A stretch of 64,000 nt of DNA. It comes from Burkholderia stabilis. GTDB lineage: Bacteria > Pseudomonadota > Gammaproteobacteria > Burkholderiales > Burkholderiaceae. A program made the translations under genes and the position numbers. Each line of letters opens with the position of its first letter. Positions within the stretch are counted from its first letter, which is position 1. The stretch covers positions 1,674,001-1,738,000 of the forward strand of contig NZ_CP016443.1 of the NCBI RefSeq assembly GCF_001742165.1, read 5' to 3'. Positions 18,097 through 27,442 of this stretch are shown in pieces. The notes beneath the pieces were generated by a model. The model was not told the origin of the DNA. It searched no databases and worked only from the letters and a program-made list of their open reading frames with translations.

Positions 18097-18130
18097 AAAA
18101 GCCCGACCGCTTGCAAGCCGGTCGGGCTTC
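18097..18130 (-). terminator. Rho-independent terminator of the APC permease gene
   Basis: GCCCGACC/GGTCGGGC stem with an 11-base loop; on the minus strand it is followed by TTTTG. It lies about 80 bases after the permease stop. Confidence 0.85.
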
Positions 18131-18206
18131 GTTGCCTGCCGCGACGCCGATCGCAACGCCCGTGTGCGGTTTCCGGACGCGGCGCTCCGCTACACGGCCC
18201 GATGCG

Positions 18207-19862
18207 TCACTTCACCCAAGCGAAGTAATACGACAGCCAGATCGTCAGCCCCGCGCCGATCAGCGCCGCGTAAGGCATCAGGTTCAGCCACATCGCGCGC
18301 TTCGGTACTTCGAGCTCCATGTCGCGCTGCATCTGCGCGGGAAACCGGCCGCGATCCTGCCAGTAGTGGCGATAGAGAAACACCGGCACGATCAGCAGCA
18401 TCGCGATCAGCCCGTTGCGCAGCGTGCCTTCGCCCTGCAGGTTCGCCCCCGCGCCGACATAAACGAGGTTCGCGTAGCCGCAGATCGCGCCGCCGACGAG
18501 CAGCCAGGTCGGGCAGCGGAACGGACGATCCCAGTTGCCGCGATCCATCCGGTGGATCCAGCCCGACTGCAAATTCAGGAACACGAACAACATGTAGCAG
18601 ACGTTGGAGATCGACAGCACCGTCATGTAGTCCGACATCATCAGCAACACGAGGTTGAAGCCGAGATCGGTCCACATCGCGCGCGTGGGCGAGCCGTGCT
18701 CGTTCACGTGCGACAGGTACTTCGGCAGCCAGCCGTCGACGGACGCCTGATACAACGTGCGCGACGAACCCATCATCGACGTCATCACGATCAGCAGGAT
18801 CGACAGCATCAGCATCACGACCACCGCATTCGCGACCCACGCGCCGCCGCCGACGATCTTCGCCATCGCGGCCGCCACGCCGGTGCCGTCGCCGATCGAC
18901 GGATCGAGCATCGCCTGCGTGCCGAGCGCGCCCTGGAACGCCATCGGCACGAGCGTCATCACGACGAGGCACAGTGCGCCCGACCAGAAGATCGCCTTTG
19001 CGGTATCGCGGCGCGGATCGCGGAATTCGCGCGTGTAGCAGACGGCCGTTTCGAAGCCGTACGACGCCCAGCCGGCCATGAACATCGCGCCGAGCGCCAT
19101 CGTGACGCCCTGCCCGTTCCACGAGCCGAACGTCGCGGCCGTGACGTTGCCGTGCGCGTCGTGACCGAGCGGCAGCAGCGGGAGCAGGTTCGACATCGGC
19201 ACGTCGCCGGTGACGAACGGCACGATACCGACGATCAGCAGCGGCGTGAGCGATGCGATGCCGAGAATGCGCTGCGTACGCGCAGCCTTCGACGCGCCGC
19301 TGTGCTGAAGTTTGAACGTGATGAGAAGCAGGATCGTCGCGATGATGAACGTCGCGTTGATCCGCAGGGACAGACCCGGCTTGATGAACCCGAGATCCGC
19401 AACCTTGAGCTGCCAGTGCAGCACCGCCGCATCGGCGGGAAAGAGACTCGTGAGCGCGTAGCTCGCCGCGAGACCGCAGCCGAGCGCCAGCATCGGCGAC
19501 CACGCGAGCCAGTTACACCACACGGAAACCGGGGCAATCAGCTTGCTGTAGCGAACCCAGCCGATCGCGCCGTACACGGACGCGCCACCCGATTTATGGG
19601 GAAATAGTCCCGATATTTCCGCATAAGTCGCGCTCTGGATCAGCCCCATCGTGATCGCGGCGATCCAGATCGCCCACGCGGGCTGGCCGATCGTCGCGCA
19701 TACGCCGCCGATCGTGAACAGCACGCCTGCCGGCACGCCGCTCGTCACCCAGAATGCGTCTTTCCAAGTCAGGCCACGATGCAGCGTATGGCCCGTCGAA
19801 TCATGTGAGATGGTTGCCTCAACGTCACTGGTGCGGTTAGCACGCAGTCCTGCCTGACTCAT
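18207..19862 (-). CDS. APC-superfamily amino acid / amine permease
   Basis: 551 residues with 12 or more hydrophobic segments. The first segment carries S-G-V-P-A-G-V-L-F-T-I-G-G, matching the unwound substrate-binding helix of APC transporters, and S-G-G-A-S-V-Y-G-A-I-G-W follows helix 2. The start at 19862 is set by AGGAGG directly upstream; the longer in-frame reading to 20114 would run through an untranslated leader. It lies downstream of the betaine-binding protein gene on the same strand. A quaternary amine, sarcosine or amino acid substrate is plausible but not shown. Confidence 0.85.
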   Translation of the reverse strand: MSQAGLRANRTSDVEATISHDSTGHTLHRGLTWKDAFWVTSGVPAGVLFTIGGVCATIGQPAWAIWIAAITMGLIQSATYAEISGLFPHKSGGASVYGAIGWVRYSKLIAPVSVWCNWLAWSPMLALGCGLAASYALTSLFPADAAVLHWQLKVADLGFIKPGLSLRINATFIIATILLLITFKLQHSGASKAARTQRILGIASLTPLLIVGIVPFVTGDVPMSNLLPLLPLGHDAHGNVTAATFGSWNGQGVTMALGAMFMAGWASYGFETAVCYTREFRDPRRDTAKAIFWSGALCLVVMTLVPMAFQGALGTQAMLDPSIGDGTGVAAAMAKIVGGGAWVANAVVVMLMLSILLIVMTSMMGSSRTLYQASVDGWLPKYLSHVNEHGSPTRAMWTDLGFNLVLLMMSDYMTVLSISNVCYMLFVFLNLQSGWIHRMDRGNWDRPFRCPTWLLVGGAICGYANLVYVGAGANLQGEGTLRNGLIAMLLIVPVFLYRHYWQDRGRFPAQMQRDMELEVPKRAMWLNLMPYAALIGAGLTIWLSYYFAWVK

Positions 19863-19881
19863 CCAATTCCTCCTCTCGAGC

Positions 19882-19907
19882 AGAGTTAGCGCTTCAGCGC
19901 TTACTCT
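19882..19907 (-). promoter_or_regulatory. Hairpin next to the permease ribosome binding site
   Basis: AGAGT.AGCGCT and AGCGCT.ACTCT arms form a 12-bp stem with one mismatch and a very short loop, ending about 10 bases before the AGGAGG site of the APC permease gene. It would lie in the 5' leader of that mRNA. Confidence 0.45.
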
Positions 19908-20088
19908 GGTCCGATGCAAAGCAGATGACTCCGCACAAGGGTCGTAGTGTAACAACTTACGCACTTTCTTGCAGAATCGGAAAAACAATTCCGGGATATG
20001 GCCGCATTGCATCACGAATATTTCGGATTCCTGCGTGCCATTCCCGGCATGTTTCTTTGATTGTTCGTCTGATGAATCCTTCGTGTAC

Positions 20089-20952
20089 TTACTGCGCGCC
20101 TTCCGTCCACGCATTCACGCGGTCGGCATGGGCCGCGATCCACGCATCGGCGGCCGCTTCCGGCTTCGAGCCGTTCTGGATCGCCAGCATCACGCTGTCG
20201 ATTTCACCCGGCTTCCACTGGAATTTTTTCAGGAACGCGACGACCGGCTTGGCCTTCGTTTCGAGCCCCGGATTCACGACGCTGTCGACGTGCTCGGCAC
20301 CGCCGAACACCTTCTTCGGATCCTCGAGGAAGCGCAGCTTCCACTTCGCGAACATCCAGTGCGGCGCCCAACCGGTGACGATGACCGGCTTGTTCGCGTT
20401 GACCGAACGCGACAACTCAGCCGCCATCGCACTGCCCGAGCTCGGCATCAGCGTGTAGTTCAGCCCGTAGCTCTTGATCGCGTCGTCGGTCTTGCGCATC
20501 ACGCCGGCGCCCGCATCGATGCCGACGATCCGGCCGCCGAAGTTACCTTTCTCCGCGTTCAGGTCGTCGATGCTCTTCGCCTTCACATAGGCCGGCACGA
20601 TCAGGCCGATCTTCGCATCCGGGAAATTCGCGCCGACGTCGACGACCTTGTTCTTGTACTCGTCCCAGTAGGAGCCGTGCGTGACCGGCAGCCACGCAGA
20701 CAGCGTCGCGTCGAGATCGCCGCGCGCCACGCCCTGCCACATGATCCCGGCGGCAACCGGCACGAGCTGGACCTGATAACCGAGCTTCTTCTCGATGACG
20801 CGGGCTGCGACGTTCGTGGTCGCGACGCTGTCGTCCCAGCCTTCGACGTAGCCGATCTTCAGCGTCGGCTTCGTATCGGCCAGCGCCGACGCGCTCAGCG
20901 CCACCATCGCCGACAGTGCGCCGGTCCACAACAGTTTTCCGAACAGCTTCAT
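20089..20952 (-). CDS. Glycine betaine/carnitine/choline-type periplasmic binding protein
   Basis: 287 residues: signal peptide (cut near SALA-DTK) and an OpuAC-type domain (L-K-I-G-Y-V-E-G-W-D-D start, D-A-T-L-S-A-W-L-P-V-T-H and V-T-G-W-A-P-H-W-M segments with the Trp residues that hold the trimethylammonium group). It resembles the Pseudomonas CbcX/CaiX/BetX orphan binding proteins, which hand substrates to a shared ABC core. No ATPase or permease component is present in the window. It lies next to gbcB, which supports betaine or carnitine as ligand. Confidence 0.85.
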   Translation of the reverse strand: MKLFGKLLWTGALSAMVALSASALADTKPTLKIGYVEGWDDSVATTNVAARVIEKKLGYQVQLVPVAAGIMWQGVARGDLDATLSAWLPVTHGSYWDEYKNKVVDVGANFPDAKIGLIVPAYVKAKSIDDLNAEKGNFGGRIVGIDAGAGVMRKTDDAIKSYGLNYTLMPSSGSAMAAELSRSVNANKPVIVTGWAPHWMFAKWKLRFLEDPKKVFGGAEHVDSVVNPGLETKAKPVVAFLKKFQWKPGEIDSVMLAIQNGSKPEAAADAWIAAHADRVNAWTEGAQ

Positions 20953-21086
20953 GGTCGATCTCCTTGATGTGCGCCTGCGCGCGTTGTCTCTCTAGGTTCT
21001 TCAACCACAATTCCGCGGTATCGTTGTTTTCCGACGGATGCTTGTCCGGAGGCGACGCCCCCGGGCCAGCCGATGGCGTATTTCGA

Positions 21087-22235
21087 CTACTTGTCGATCA
21101 CGAGATCCGACAGCGGCTTGCTGCAGCACAGCAGCACCATCCCCTGATCGATCTCGCGCTGGCGGATGCCGCCGTTGTGTTTCATCTCGACCTGCCCCGA
21201 CACGAGCTTCACCTTGCAGGTACCGCACATGCCCTGCGTGCACGATGCGGGCAAGCGCACGCCCGACTGACGCGCGGCGTCGAGCACGTGCTGCTCCGAG
21301 CCGCACGCGATTTCGCGATTGCTCTTTGCGAAGCTGACCGTGAACTGCTTCGTCGCCGCGTCGCCGCCTTCGGCCGGCGGTGCGAGATCGGCGAGCAGCT
21401 CGTCGCTCGCAGTCTGCGCGAGCGTCTCGAACGAGAAGCTTTCCTCGTGATACTGCTTGCGATCGAAACCGGCTTCGTCGAGCAGGTCGCGCACGGCCTT
21501 CATGTACGGCGCGGGGCCGCACGTGAAGATTTCGCGTTCCATGAAATCCGGCGCGATCAGTTTCAGCAGCGGCAGCGTCAGGAAGCCCGTGACGCCCGGC
21601 CAGTTCGTGCGCGCGCCCACGCGCTCGACGACGAACGACGTGCGGAAATTCGTATGGTTCGACGCGATCAGGTCGAGCTCGCGCGCGAAGATGATGTCGT
21701 CCGGCGTGCGTGCGCTGTGCACGAACAGGATGTCGCGATCTTCCGCGAGATCATGGTGCGCACGGCTCATCGACATCAGCGGCGTGACGCCCGAGCCGGC
21801 CGACAGGAACAGGTACTTGCGCGCCGGATGCCGCGCGCACGTGAATTCGCCGGCCGGGCCGAGCACGCGCACCGACGCGCCCGGCTGCAGGTTGTCGTGC
21901 AGCCAGTTCGACACCTTGCCGCCCGGCACGCGCTTCACCGTGATCGACACCGTGTGCGGCCGCGCGGGCGACGACGAGATCGTGTAGCAGCGGTTGATCG
22001 TTTCGCCGTCGATGTCGAGCTCGAGCGTGAGGAACTGCCCGGGCTCGAACGAGAACGAACGGCCTTGCGGCGAACGGAAGAAGAAACTCTTCACGTCGTG
22101 CGTTTCCTGCCGCACCTGGCAGCACACCAGCGTTTCCTCGACGTCGCTCGTCCAGCGTTCGGGAAGGGCGTTCCAGAACGCCGGGCGCGTGACCCGACTT
22201 TCCGTCGGCTCGAAATTGGCCGCATCTCGCATCAT
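21087..22235 (-). CDS. gbcB: Glycine betaine demethylase reductase subunit GbcB
   Basis: 382 residues: a ferredoxin-NADP reductase-type FAD domain (R-C-Y-T-I-S-S-S, then S-A-G-S-G-V-T-P-L-M for NAD(P)H) and a C-terminal plant-type [2Fe-2S] domain with C-T-Q-G-M-C-G-T-C and a last Cys near L-L-C-C-S-K-P. It passes electrons from NAD(P)H to the Rieske oxygenase GbcA, which demethylates glycine betaine to dimethylglycine with release of formaldehyde. It is 31 bases downstream of gbcA on the same strand. Confidence 0.95.
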   Translation of the reverse strand: MMRDAANFEPTESRVTRPAFWNALPERWTSDVEETLVCCQVRQETHDVKSFFFRSPQGRSFSFEPGQFLTLELDIDGETINRCYTISSSPARPHTVSITVKRVPGGKVSNWLHDNLQPGASVRVLGPAGEFTCARHPARKYLFLSAGSGVTPLMSMSRAHHDLAEDRDILFVHSARTPDDIIFARELDLIASNHTNFRTSFVVERVGARTNWPGVTGFLTLPLLKLIAPDFMEREIFTCGPAPYMKAVRDLLDEAGFDRKQYHEESFSFETLAQTASDELLADLAPPAEGGDAATKQFTVSFAKSNREIACGSEQHVLDAARQSGVRLPASCTQGMCGTCKVKLVSGQVEMKHNGGIRQREIDQGMVLLCCSKPLSDLVIDK

Positions 22236-22266
22236 GTCTGACTCCGCTTGCTAATCCGCTAATCTG

Positions 22267-23508
22267 CTATGCGCCGGTTTTTTCGGCGAGCCGGCCGATG
22301 TACCAGGCCGAGAATTTTTCGACGAGACCTTCCGTGTACGGCGAATACGGGCCCGGCTCGTACGCGCTGCTGGTCGCGCCGCGCTGCGAGAATTCGACGA
22401 GCGCGCGATCCTGGTCGTTGGTCGCGTTCCACACGGCCGTGAGGTTCTTCACGTCGTAGTCGATGCCTTCCTTCGCATCCTTGTGCACGAGCCACTTCGT
22501 GCGCACGAGCGTCTTGCCGGCCGACAGCGGGATCACCGAGAACGTCACGATGTGATCGCTCATGAAGTGGTGCCACGAGTTCGGCTGCGTCCAGAACGAC
22601 AGCCCGCCGAGGTCGGCCTTGTCGAATCCGCCGAGCAACTTCTTCGACGCGACCTTCGCATCGAGCGTCTGCGATTCGCCATGGCGGTCCAGCGGCAGCC
22701 GCTGCGTGCGGAAGCCCGTCACGTCGAGCAGCTTTTCGATCTCGGCGGACGGCAGGCCCATCTCGGCCCACTCCTTGCCGCGCCGGATACACGTCTCCGC
22801 GAACGCGTCCATGCCTTCGGCATTCGCATCGGAGCGCTGGTAACCGAAGCCGTATTCGTACAGCGAGATCGTCAGCTCCGGATGGTTCGCGACGCAGTGA
22901 TAGCACTCGCGGTTGTTCTCCATCGTGAGCTTCCAGTTGCCTTCCTCGATGATGTCGATCTGCGCGGCGATCTTCGTGTTCGGCAGATCATGCGGCAGCA
23001 GGTACGGCTCCATCTCGGCGCGCATCTTCGCGAAGTCGACCGGCGGCTCGTCGGCAAGGCAGATGAAGATCAGGCCCGCGAGGTTCTCGACGTGCACCGA
23101 TTTCAGGCTGTGCTTGCAACGGTCGAACTTCTCGCCCATGTGCTCGGCGAACATCAGCTGGCCCGTCAGGTTGTACGTCCAGCTGTGGTACGGGCACACG
23201 ATGTTGCCGACCGAGCCTTTGTCTTCGTTGCACAGGCGCGCGCCGCGGTGCCGACACACGTTGTGGAACGCGCGGATCGCCATGTCGTCGTCACGCACGA
23301 TCAGGATCGAATCGCTCCCCAGTTCCACGGTCACGTAATCGCCCGGCTCGGGAATATCCGGCTCGATCGCCACCTGGATCCAGTGCTGGCGGAAAATCGC
23401 CTCCATGTCGAGCGCGAAAATGTCCTCGCTCGTGTAGAACGGCGCATCGAGGCTGTGCCCTTCCTTGCGCCGCTCGATCAATGCACGAATGTCTGCCGAT
23501 ACTTTCAT
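22267..23508 (-). CDS. gbcA: Glycine betaine demethylase oxygenase subunit GbcA (Rieske)
   Basis: 413 residues: Rieske [2Fe-2S] domain with Cys85-x-His87 and Cys105-x2-His108, then a ring-hydroxylase catalytic domain whose N-x4-C-Y-H-C-V-A-N-H segment supplies the mononuclear iron ligands. This subunit is the first enzyme of aerobic betaine catabolism. It sits between the dimethylglycine demethylase/ETF genes (upstream) and gbcB (downstream), with a 52-base gap to etfB, so it may be in the same long transcript or have its own promoter. GbdR, encoded at the other end of the block, is the known activator of this gene type in Pseudomonas. Confidence 0.95.
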   Translation of the reverse strand: MKVSADIRALIERRKEGHSLDAPFYTSEDIFALDMEAIFRQHWIQVAIEPDIPEPGDYVTVELGSDSILIVRDDDMAIRAFHNVCRHRGARLCNEDKGSVGNIVCPYHSWTYNLTGQLMFAEHMGEKFDRCKHSLKSVHVENLAGLIFICLADEPPVDFAKMRAEMEPYLLPHDLPNTKIAAQIDIIEEGNWKLTMENNRECYHCVANHPELTISLYEYGFGYQRSDANAEGMDAFAETCIRRGKEWAEMGLPSAEIEKLLDVTGFRTQRLPLDRHGESQTLDAKVASKKLLGGFDKADLGGLSFWTQPNSWHHFMSDHIVTFSVIPLSAGKTLVRTKWLVHKDAKEGIDYDVKNLTAVWNATNDQDRALVEFSQRGATSSAYEPGPYSPYTEGLVEKFSAWYIGRLAEKTGA

Positions 23509-23560
23509 CGTTTGCTCCGGATTCCTTGCATCCCTGGGTTCTTGCCGACAGGCATCAAAA

Positions 23561-24346
23561 TCAGTAGTCGATGAGCTGATGCTCGCGCAAATACGCGAGG
23601 ATCACTTGTGCTTTTTCGACCGAACTCCCTTCATTTACGACGTTGCCGCCACGGCTTTCGGTCGTCGTCGCGGACAGCATCCGGGCATGCCCGGAGCGCT
23701 TCTCGGCGGCGACCAGTTTTACGGGTTTACGCTCGATCGGACCGACCTTCCACGCGGCCGCATCGGCGTCCGCGCCGGCCGCGGCGAGCGCCGGCCGGAT
23801 CGCGCCGGCGCGCAACCGCGCATACGCGTAGCGCGGCTCGGCATTGGCGAGCGGATGAACGGCGACGACCGCCGGCAATGCCGCGTCGACGCGCCGCCGC
23901 AAACCTTTCGGCAAGAATTGCCGGACCGCCGCGCGGCCGCCTTCGATCGTCACGTCGACGGCCGAGCCGACGAGCGGATAGCCGAGCGCCGCCGCGACGC
24001 GATACGGCAGCATCCCGGTGTCGTACGCGCCCTCGGCGCGCGTGCCGGTCAGCACGAGGTCGTATCCGTCGACGCGCGCGGCGAGCGCGCGCACGGCGTC
24101 ATCGCCGTCGCGGCAGGCCAGCACCTCGACCTCCCGCGCGCCGAGCGCGAGATATTCGGCAAGCGCCGCATTCGCGGGATCGCCTGCATGGATCACGTCG
24201 AGCTGCGCGCGATGCCGTTCCGCGAGCTGGCGGCCGGTTTCGAGCGCGGCCGCGTCGTTGCGGCTGTAGCGCGCGACGCCGCTGACCGGGTGCCGGCCGA
24301 CGGACACGAGCACCGCGATGCGTTGCAACTGGCGGGGGGCGTTCAT
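23561..24346 (-). CDS. etfB: Electron-transfer flavoprotein beta subunit of the dimethylglycine pathway
   Basis: 261 residues, ETF-beta adenine-nucleotide-binding fold (V-L-V-S-V-G-R-H-P start, Y-D-L-V-L-T-G-T-R-A-E-G and G-Y-P-L-V-G segments). It is one of the diverged ETF pairs that accompany dgcAB rather than the housekeeping ETF. Its ATG overlaps the etfA stop by 4 bases. The C-terminal part after about residue 215 is less conserved in appearance. It should form the heterodimer with EtfA that takes electrons from DgcA/DgcB. Confidence 0.9.
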   Translation of the reverse strand: MNAPRQLQRIAVLVSVGRHPVSGVARYSRNDAAALETGRQLAERHRAQLDVIHAGDPANAALAEYLALGAREVEVLACRDGDDAVRALAARVDGYDLVLTGTRAEGAYDTGMLPYRVAAALGYPLVGSAVDVTIEGGRAAVRQFLPKGLRRRVDAALPAVVAVHPLANAEPRYAYARLRAGAIRPALAAAGADADAAAWKVGPIERKPVKLVAAEKRSGHARMLSATTTESRGGNVVNEGSSVEKAQVILAYLREHQLIDY

Positions 24347-25509
24347 GCTGCGACTCCTTCCGGTTCACGGGCGCCGACCGCGGCCGGCGATTGTCCGCGC
24401 GCGGCACGCGCGGCCTGCACCTGTTCGATCAGCGCGGCGATCGTCGCCTGCGCGTCGCCCACCACCGTCAGGTTCGCGCGCTTCGCGATCGGCGCGCTGC
24501 CGTCGAGGTTCACCGCGATCACGTGACGGCAGTCCTTGATCCCCTGCAAGTGCTGCACCGCGCCGGAGATGCCGAACGCGATGTACACGCTCGCCTCCAC
24601 CGTCTTGCCGGTCGCGCCGACCTGCTTGTCGCGCGTGAAGTGGCCGTTGTCGACCGCGACGCGGCTCGCGCCGATCGCCGCGCCGAAGGCGCCGGCCAGA
24701 CGCTCGAACGCGCCGATGTCGGACACGCCGTTGCCGGCCGACACGATGAAATCGGCTTCCTCGAGCGCGACCTGCGCCGCGTCGATTTCCTCGAGACCGA
24801 GGTCGCGATACGGTTGCGCGGCGTCGCCTGCCGGGCGGATGAAGTCGGCCGCCAGGCGCTCGCCCGCGCCGACGAACGGCAGCTTCGCGTCGACCGCGTT
24901 CTGCGCGAGCAGGATCACGTCGGGCAGCCCGCGCGTCGCGAACGCCCGGCCGGCCTGCGCATATGCGCCGACATGCTTCGCGTCGATCTCGACGACGTTC
25001 GTCGCGACGCTCGCGCCGGCGGCTGCCGCGTAACGCCGGCCGAGATCGCCGTCGCCCGTCGCGTTGTCGGGCACGAACACGTGTTTCGGCGCGAGTGCCG
25101 CGACACATGCCTGCAAGGCTTGCAACTCGCTTTCGGGATCGAACGCGCGGCGGTCGAAACCGGCCAGTTCAACCAGCTTGTCGACGCCCAGTTCCGCCAC
25201 GTCGTCCTTCAGTTCGCCGAAGGCGAGCAACGCGACTTCGGTATGGGAATCGGCAAGCAAGGCGGCGGCGGCGATCGCCTGCCGCGCATGATCGTCGAGC
25301 GCGCCGCGTTCGCTGTGCGCGACCACCAGCATCACGTGCTTCGGGTCCTGCACCGCGCGCGGCAGCTTCGCAGCGGCCGCGTGGCCATGCGCGGACCAGT
25401 GCGCGGCGCTCGCGTCGGCGCTGCCTTCCTCGCCGAGCGTGATGCGCTTCAGCCCGGCGGCCGTGATGATGAACGGCCGGCGCGGATCGATTCGTTTGAT
25501 CGTGTTCAT
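24343..25509 (-). CDS. etfA: Electron-transfer flavoprotein alpha subunit of the dimethylglycine pathway
   Basis: 388 residues. The N-terminal nucleotide-fold half is preceded by an extra leader of about 60 residues; the C-terminal FAD domain has A-E-L-I-V-x-A-G-N-G-V-S-type (here A-D-F-I-V-S-A-G-N-G-V-S-D), G-A-T-G-K-T-V and G-I-S-G-A-V-Q-H-L-Q-G segments that bind FAD. The ATG at 25509 gives an N-terminus M-N-T-I-K-R-I-D-P-R-R-P-F known for the dgc-linked type, four bases after the dgcB stop. Confidence 0.92.
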   Translation of the reverse strand: MNTIKRIDPRRPFIITAAGLKRITLGEEGSADASAAHWSAHGHAAAAKLPRAVQDPKHVMLVVAHSERGALDDHARQAIAAAALLADSHTEVALLAFGELKDDVAELGVDKLVELAGFDRRAFDPESELQALQACVAALAPKHVFVPDNATGDGDLGRRYAAAAGASVATNVVEIDAKHVGAYAQAGRAFATRGLPDVILLAQNAVDAKLPFVGAGERLAADFIRPAGDAAQPYRDLGLEEIDAAQVALEEADFIVSAGNGVSDIGAFERLAGAFGAAIGASRVAVDNGHFTRDKQVGATGKTVEASVYIAFGISGAVQHLQGIKDCRHVIAVNLDGSAPIAKRANLTVVGDAQATIAALIEQVQAARAARGQSPAAVGAREPEGVAA

Positions 25510-25513
25510 CGAT

Positions 25514-27439
25514 TCACTCCAGCGAGGCGGCAACGAGTTCGGCCACGTCGAGCACATCGGGGCGCGGGCCCACGACGCCTTCGAGCATCGCCGTGCAGTT
25601 CGGGCAGGCAACCGCGACCACGTCCGCGCCGATCGTGCGCGCGTCGGCGATGCGGATGTCGGGAATGCGCTGCTTGCCCGGGATGTCGGTCAGCGGCGCA
25701 CCGCCGCCCCCGCCGCAGCAGCGGCCGCGCATCCCGTTGCGTTCCATCTCGACCACCTGGATGCCGATCGTCTTCAGCAGCTTGCGCGGCGCTTCCGTCT
25801 CGCCGTTGTAGCGGCCGAGGTAGCACGGGTCGTGATACGTGGTGCGCTTTTCGCGCAGCGCATCGACGGCCTTCGGCGCGATCTTGCCGCTCTCGGCCAG
25901 TTCCGCGAGATAGGTCGTGTGATGCTTGACCGTCACGCGCAGCCCGAGCGCACGGTATTCGTTGCGCAGGCTGTGCATCACGTGCGGGTCGGCCGTCACG
26001 ATCTGCTTGTACGACAGCTCGCCGAGCGTGCCGATCAGGCGCTTCGCCATCTGCTGGAACGTCGCTTCGTCGCCGAGCCGACGAGCGACGTCGCCCGTGT
26101 CGGTCTCGGTCGAGCCGAGCACCGCGTAGTCGACACCGGCCTTGTTCAGCACCTTGACGAACGCGCGCAGCGTGCGCTGGTAACGCATGTCAAACGCGCC
26201 TTCGCCCGCAACGAACAGCACGTCCACCGGCTTGCCGGGTTGCGCGACGGGCGCGCTCAGGTCGACCGACCAGTCGTAGCGCGCAGCCGTGTCGTAGCCG
26301 CCCATCGTGCCCGTCTCGCGCAGGTTCGCGAGCACTTCCTGGCCCTTGCCCGGCACCGTGCCGTGCACGAGCGTGCGGTTGCGGCGCATGTCGACGATCG
26401 CGTCGACGTGCTCGATCAGCATCGGGCATTCCTGCACGCATGCGCGGCAGGTCGTGCACGACCACAGCGTCTGTTCCTCGATGAGGCCCGACACGATCGG
26501 CCCGTTCGGCTCGCCGCGATGCTGGCCGACCGCGAGGCCCGGCGACGGGCTGCCCGCATAGGCCGCATCGGTGCCGCCCGCCATCCCGACGACGAGATCC
26601 TGGATCAGCTTCTTCGGGTTCAGCGGCTGACCCGACGCGAACGCGGGGCACGCGGCTTCGCACTTGCCGCACTGCACGCATGCGTCGAAGCTCAGCAGCT
26701 GGTTCCAGCGGAATTCGACCGGCTTCGCGACGCCGTACTCCTGGTGCTCGATGTCCGGCAATTTGAGCGCGGTCGGCGGCGTGGCCATGCCGTTGCCCGT
26801 GAACGATTCGCGTGTGGCTGCGAAGCGCTCCTGACGCGGGTGGAACGCGAGGTGCAGCAGGCCCGCGATCGCATGCTTCATCGGGCCGCCCTTCGCCGCG
26901 CCGACCGTCATCGCGAATGCGCCGACGCCGATCAGCAGCGCGCAGAGCACCGCGAATGCGCCCGACATCGCGCCGGCCGGCACCAGCATGAACAGCACGA
27001 GGCCGAGCGCGAACGAACCGAGCAGCCAAGGCAGCGTATTCCACGGGCCGCGCGACAGGCGTGCGGGCACATCCTTCGCCGCGCGACGGCGCCACACGAA
27101 CACCGCGCCGACCAGCATCGCGAGCGCCGCGAGAAAGATCAGCTTGTCGAGCCACGGCGAGTAGATCGCGAGGCCGTAGTTGATGAACACCAGCGCAAGC
27201 GCGCCGATCGCGCCGCCGGCCGTCGCCACGTGGGTCTTCGCGATGTACGGATCGCGGGCGACCACGTGGTGCAGGTCGACGAAATAACGCTTCGGGATCG
27301 CGAACAGGTTCGCGACGCCGAACGAGCCGGGCGCCGTGGCGCGGCCGAGCCGCCAGTAGGACGAGCGCTTCGCGACCGCGAACGCGAGCCCCGCCACCGA
27401 CAGCCACAACAGGGCGGTAATGAGGAAGGACGGGTTCAT
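25514..27439 (-). CDS. dgcB: Dimethylglycine demethylation protein DgcB (membrane Fe-S oxidoreductase)
   Basis: 641 residues. About four N-terminal transmembrane segments are followed by two 4Fe-4S motifs (C-V-Q-C-G-K-C-E-A-A-C-P and C-T-T-C-R-A-C-V-Q-E-C-P) and a C-terminal pair of CCG-type domains (H-D-P-C-Y-L-G, C-C-G-G-G-G-G, A-C-P-N-C). This heterodisulfide-reductase-like layout fits DgcB, which works with DgcA and the ETF to move electrons from dimethylglycine to the respiratory chain. It is 3 bases downstream of dgcA. Confidence 0.93.
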   Translation of the reverse strand: MNPSFLITALLWLSVAGLAFAVAKRSSYWRLGRATAPGSFGVANLFAIPKRYFVDLHHVVARDPYIAKTHVATAGGAIGALALVFINYGLAIYSPWLDKLIFLAALAMLVGAVFVWRRRAAKDVPARLSRGPWNTLPWLLGSFALGLVLFMLVPAGAMSGAFAVLCALLIGVGAFAMTVGAAKGGPMKHAIAGLLHLAFHPRQERFAATRESFTGNGMATPPTALKLPDIEHQEYGVAKPVEFRWNQLLSFDACVQCGKCEAACPAFASGQPLNPKKLIQDLVVGMAGGTDAAYAGSPSPGLAVGQHRGEPNGPIVSGLIEEQTLWSCTTCRACVQECPMLIEHVDAIVDMRRNRTLVHGTVPGKGQEVLANLRETGTMGGYDTAARYDWSVDLSAPVAQPGKPVDVLFVAGEGAFDMRYQRTLRAFVKVLNKAGVDYAVLGSTETDTGDVARRLGDEATFQQMAKRLIGTLGELSYKQIVTADPHVMHSLRNEYRALGLRVTVKHHTTYLAELAESGKIAPKAVDALREKRTTYHDPCYLGRYNGETEAPRKLLKTIGIQVVEMERNGMRGRCCGGGGGAPLTDIPGKQRIPDIRIADARTIGADVVAVACPNCTAMLEGVVGPRPDVLDVAELVAASLE

Positions 27440-27442
27440 CTT

